DNA of 64,000 nt from Tyto alba. Taxonomy: Eukaryota; Chordata; Aves; Strigiformes; Tytonidae. Of this stretch, positions 62,279-64,000 are shown piece by piece. Below the pieces are notes generated by a model. The model saw only the letters and a list, made by a program, of their open reading frames with translations. It was not told where the DNA came from and did not search any database. The stretch lies in assembly GCF_018691265.1 (NCBI RefSeq), contig NW_024881303.1:11773777-11837776 (forward strand), in the 5' to 3' direction. Position 1 is the first letter of the stretch. The number at the start of each line of letters is the position of its first letter. Made by a program: the position numbers and the translations under genes.

Positions 62279-64000
62279 TTGGGTAGAAGCAAGAACAGGA
62301 AGCCTGGAGGGAATACAGAGAAAATTGTCCAAGGAGCCAGGGATCAGGTTAGGAAAGACAAAGCCCTGATAGAAATAAATCTGGCCATGGATGCCAAGGG
62401 CAACAAGAAAAGCTTCTATAGTTATGTCAGTGATAAAAGCAAGACTAGGGAAACTGTGGGCCCTCTCTGGAAGAAAACAGGAGACCTGGTTACCCAGTAT
62501 ATGGAGAAGGTTGATGTACTCAATGACTTCTTTGCCTTAGTCTTCACCAGCAAGTGCTCCAGCCACACTGTCCAAGATGGAGAAGGTAAAGGCGGGGACT
62601 GGGAGAATGAAGAACCATCCACTGTATGAAAAGATAAGGCCTGAGACCATCTAAAGAACCTGAAGGTGCATAAGTCCATGGGACTTGATGAGATGAATCC
62701 ACAGGTCCTGAGGGAACTGGCAGAGGAATAGGCTAAGCCGCTCTCCATCGTATTTGAGAAACTGGGGCAGTCTAGTAAACTTCCTACTTACAGTCAAAGG
62801 GGAAATAACCCCCATTTTTAAAAAGGGAAGAAAGGAAGACCTGGGGAACTACAGGCCAGTCAGTCTCACCTTTGTGCTCTGCAAGATCATGGAGCTGATG
62901 CTCCTGGAAACTATGCTAGAGCACATAAGAAATAAGCAGGTGACCGGTGACAGCAAACATGGCTTCACTGAGGGCAAATTGTGCCTGAGCAATTTAGTGG
63001 CCTTCTATGATGAAATTACAGTGCTCATGGATAAGGGAAGAGCAACTGACATCATCTACCTGGACTTGTGCAAAGCAATTGATTCTGTCCTGCATCAAAT
63101 CCTCGTCTCTAAATTCGAGACACATGGATTTAACGGATGAACCACTCGGTGGATAAGGGATCGGCTGGAAGATCGCACCCGGAGTTGCAGTCAACAGCTC
63201 GATGTCCAAGTGGAGAGCAGGGACAAGTGGTGATCCTCAGCGGTCAGTACTGGGACCAGTGCTGTTTAACATCTTTGTTGGCAACACAGACAGTGGGATC
63301 AAGTTTGCTGATGACACCAAACTGTGCGGTGTGGTGACACGCTGGGGGGCAGAGATGCCACCCAGAGGGACCTGGGCAGGCTGGAGAGGGGGGCCTGGGC
63401 AAACCTCATGGAGTGCAACAAGGCCAAGTGCGAAGTCCTGCACGTGGGTCAGGGCAATCCCAAGCACAAATCCAGGCTGGGCGAGGAGTGGCTGAAGAAC
63501 AGCCCTGCACAGAAGGACCTGGGGGTGTTGGTGGATGGAGAACTGACTATGAGCCACCAATGAGCCCTCGCAGCCCAGAAAAGCCAACCATGTTCTGGGC
63601 TGCATCACAAGTGTGGCCAGCAGGTTGAGGGAGGGGATTCTCCCCCTCTACTCCGCTCTCGTGAGGCCCCACCTGCAGTGCTGGGTCCAGCTCTGGGACC
63701 TCCAGTGTAAGAAGGAGATGGACCTGCTCAAGCAGGTGCAGAGGAGGCCGTGACGATCATCAGGGGGCTGGAGCATGTGCCCTAGGAGGCCAGGCTGAGA
63801 GAGTTCGGGGTGTTCAGCCTGGGGAAGAGAAGGCTCTGGGGAGACCTCCTAGCAGCCTTCCAGTACTTAAGGGGGTGCTACAGGAAACATGGGGAGGGAG
63901 GCTATCAGGGAGTGTAGTGATAGGATGAGGGATAGTGGTTTTTAACTGAAAAAGGATAAATTTACATTAGAAATAAGGAAGAAATTCTTCACTGTGAGGG
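62279..64000 (+). mobile_element. CR1 LINE ORF2 copy, decayed, runs off the right edge
   Basis: A long CR1 stretch with pieces of ORF2 in order. At 62396-62560 the frame gives [19 protein letters not shown] and [11 protein letters not shown], the region before the reverse transcriptase. At 62848-63130 [10 protein letters not shown] and [20 protein letters not shown] mark the polymerase fingers. At 63250-63330 GPVLFNIF and FADDTKL mark the palm, and 63440-63770 the C-terminal part. Several frameshifts and stops break the frame, so it is a dead copy. CR1 sequence still continues at the last base of the window. Confidence 0.88.

Noticed and set aside
62754..63140. 128-codon frame as a functional reverse transcriptase gene
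   Set aside because: It is one in-frame piece of a CR1 copy broken by frameshifts on both sides; no complete ORF2 remains.
1..64000. CRISPR arrays, bacterial operons, rRNA or tRNA genes
   Set aside because: None seen. The window is vertebrate nuclear DNA; the only regular spaced repeat (52751-52922) is a minisatellite without spacers.

Overview
This is a window of vertebrate nuclear DNA, almost certainly from a bird. The evidence is CR1-type LINE fragments with the 3'-end sequence typical of avian CR1, LTRs of a layout common in bird genomes, and short conserved exons with canonical GT-AG introns. No species can be named from the sequence. Most of the window is intron and intergenic DNA; nearly all long ORFs are chance readings or lie in repeats.

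Two protein-coding genes are supported, both on the minus strand. (1) The first exon of ASPG, a cytosolic-type L-asparaginase, lies in a CpG island at about 3.05-3.83 kb. Its coding part is 3231-3408 and intron 1 runs off the left edge. (2) The 3' part of TDRD9, an RNA helicase of the DEAH family with a Tudor domain that acts in the piRNA pathway, covers 60613 down to 21679. I resolved 28 consecutive exons by hand. Every splice junction is GT-AG, all phases agree, and together they encode an uninterrupted 1000-residue C-terminal part ending in a stop codon. The first exons (helicase motifs I-III) lie beyond the right edge. The order TDRD9 then ASPG, same strand, is as I recall it for the orthologous human chromosome 14q32 segment.

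Layout: 1-3230 ASPG intron 1; 3231-3408 ASPG exon 1; 3409-21678 intergenic DNA plus the TDRD9 3' UTR, holding two old CR1 fragments (about 5.4-6.9 and 17.28-17.7 kb) and one LTR element (13.49-14.99 kb); 21679-60613 TDRD9 exons and introns, with CR1 pieces at 39.3, 45.5 and 45.9-46.7 kb and LTRs at 49.8-50.6 and 52.29-53.52 kb; 60614-64000 upstream TDRD9 intron with another LTR (61.28-62.28 kb) and a long decayed CR1 ORF2 copy running off the right edge.

I found no convincing undescribed biological system. The points most worth a second look are the intact TDRD9 exon set, a possible N-terminal extension on ASPG, an inverted pair of very similar LTRs flanking seven TDRD9 exons, a 52-bp minisatellite inside a solo LTR with a 5-bp target-site duplication, two near-identical CR1 stretches in direct orientation, and an unexplained 239-codon ORF at 12.2-12.95 kb.
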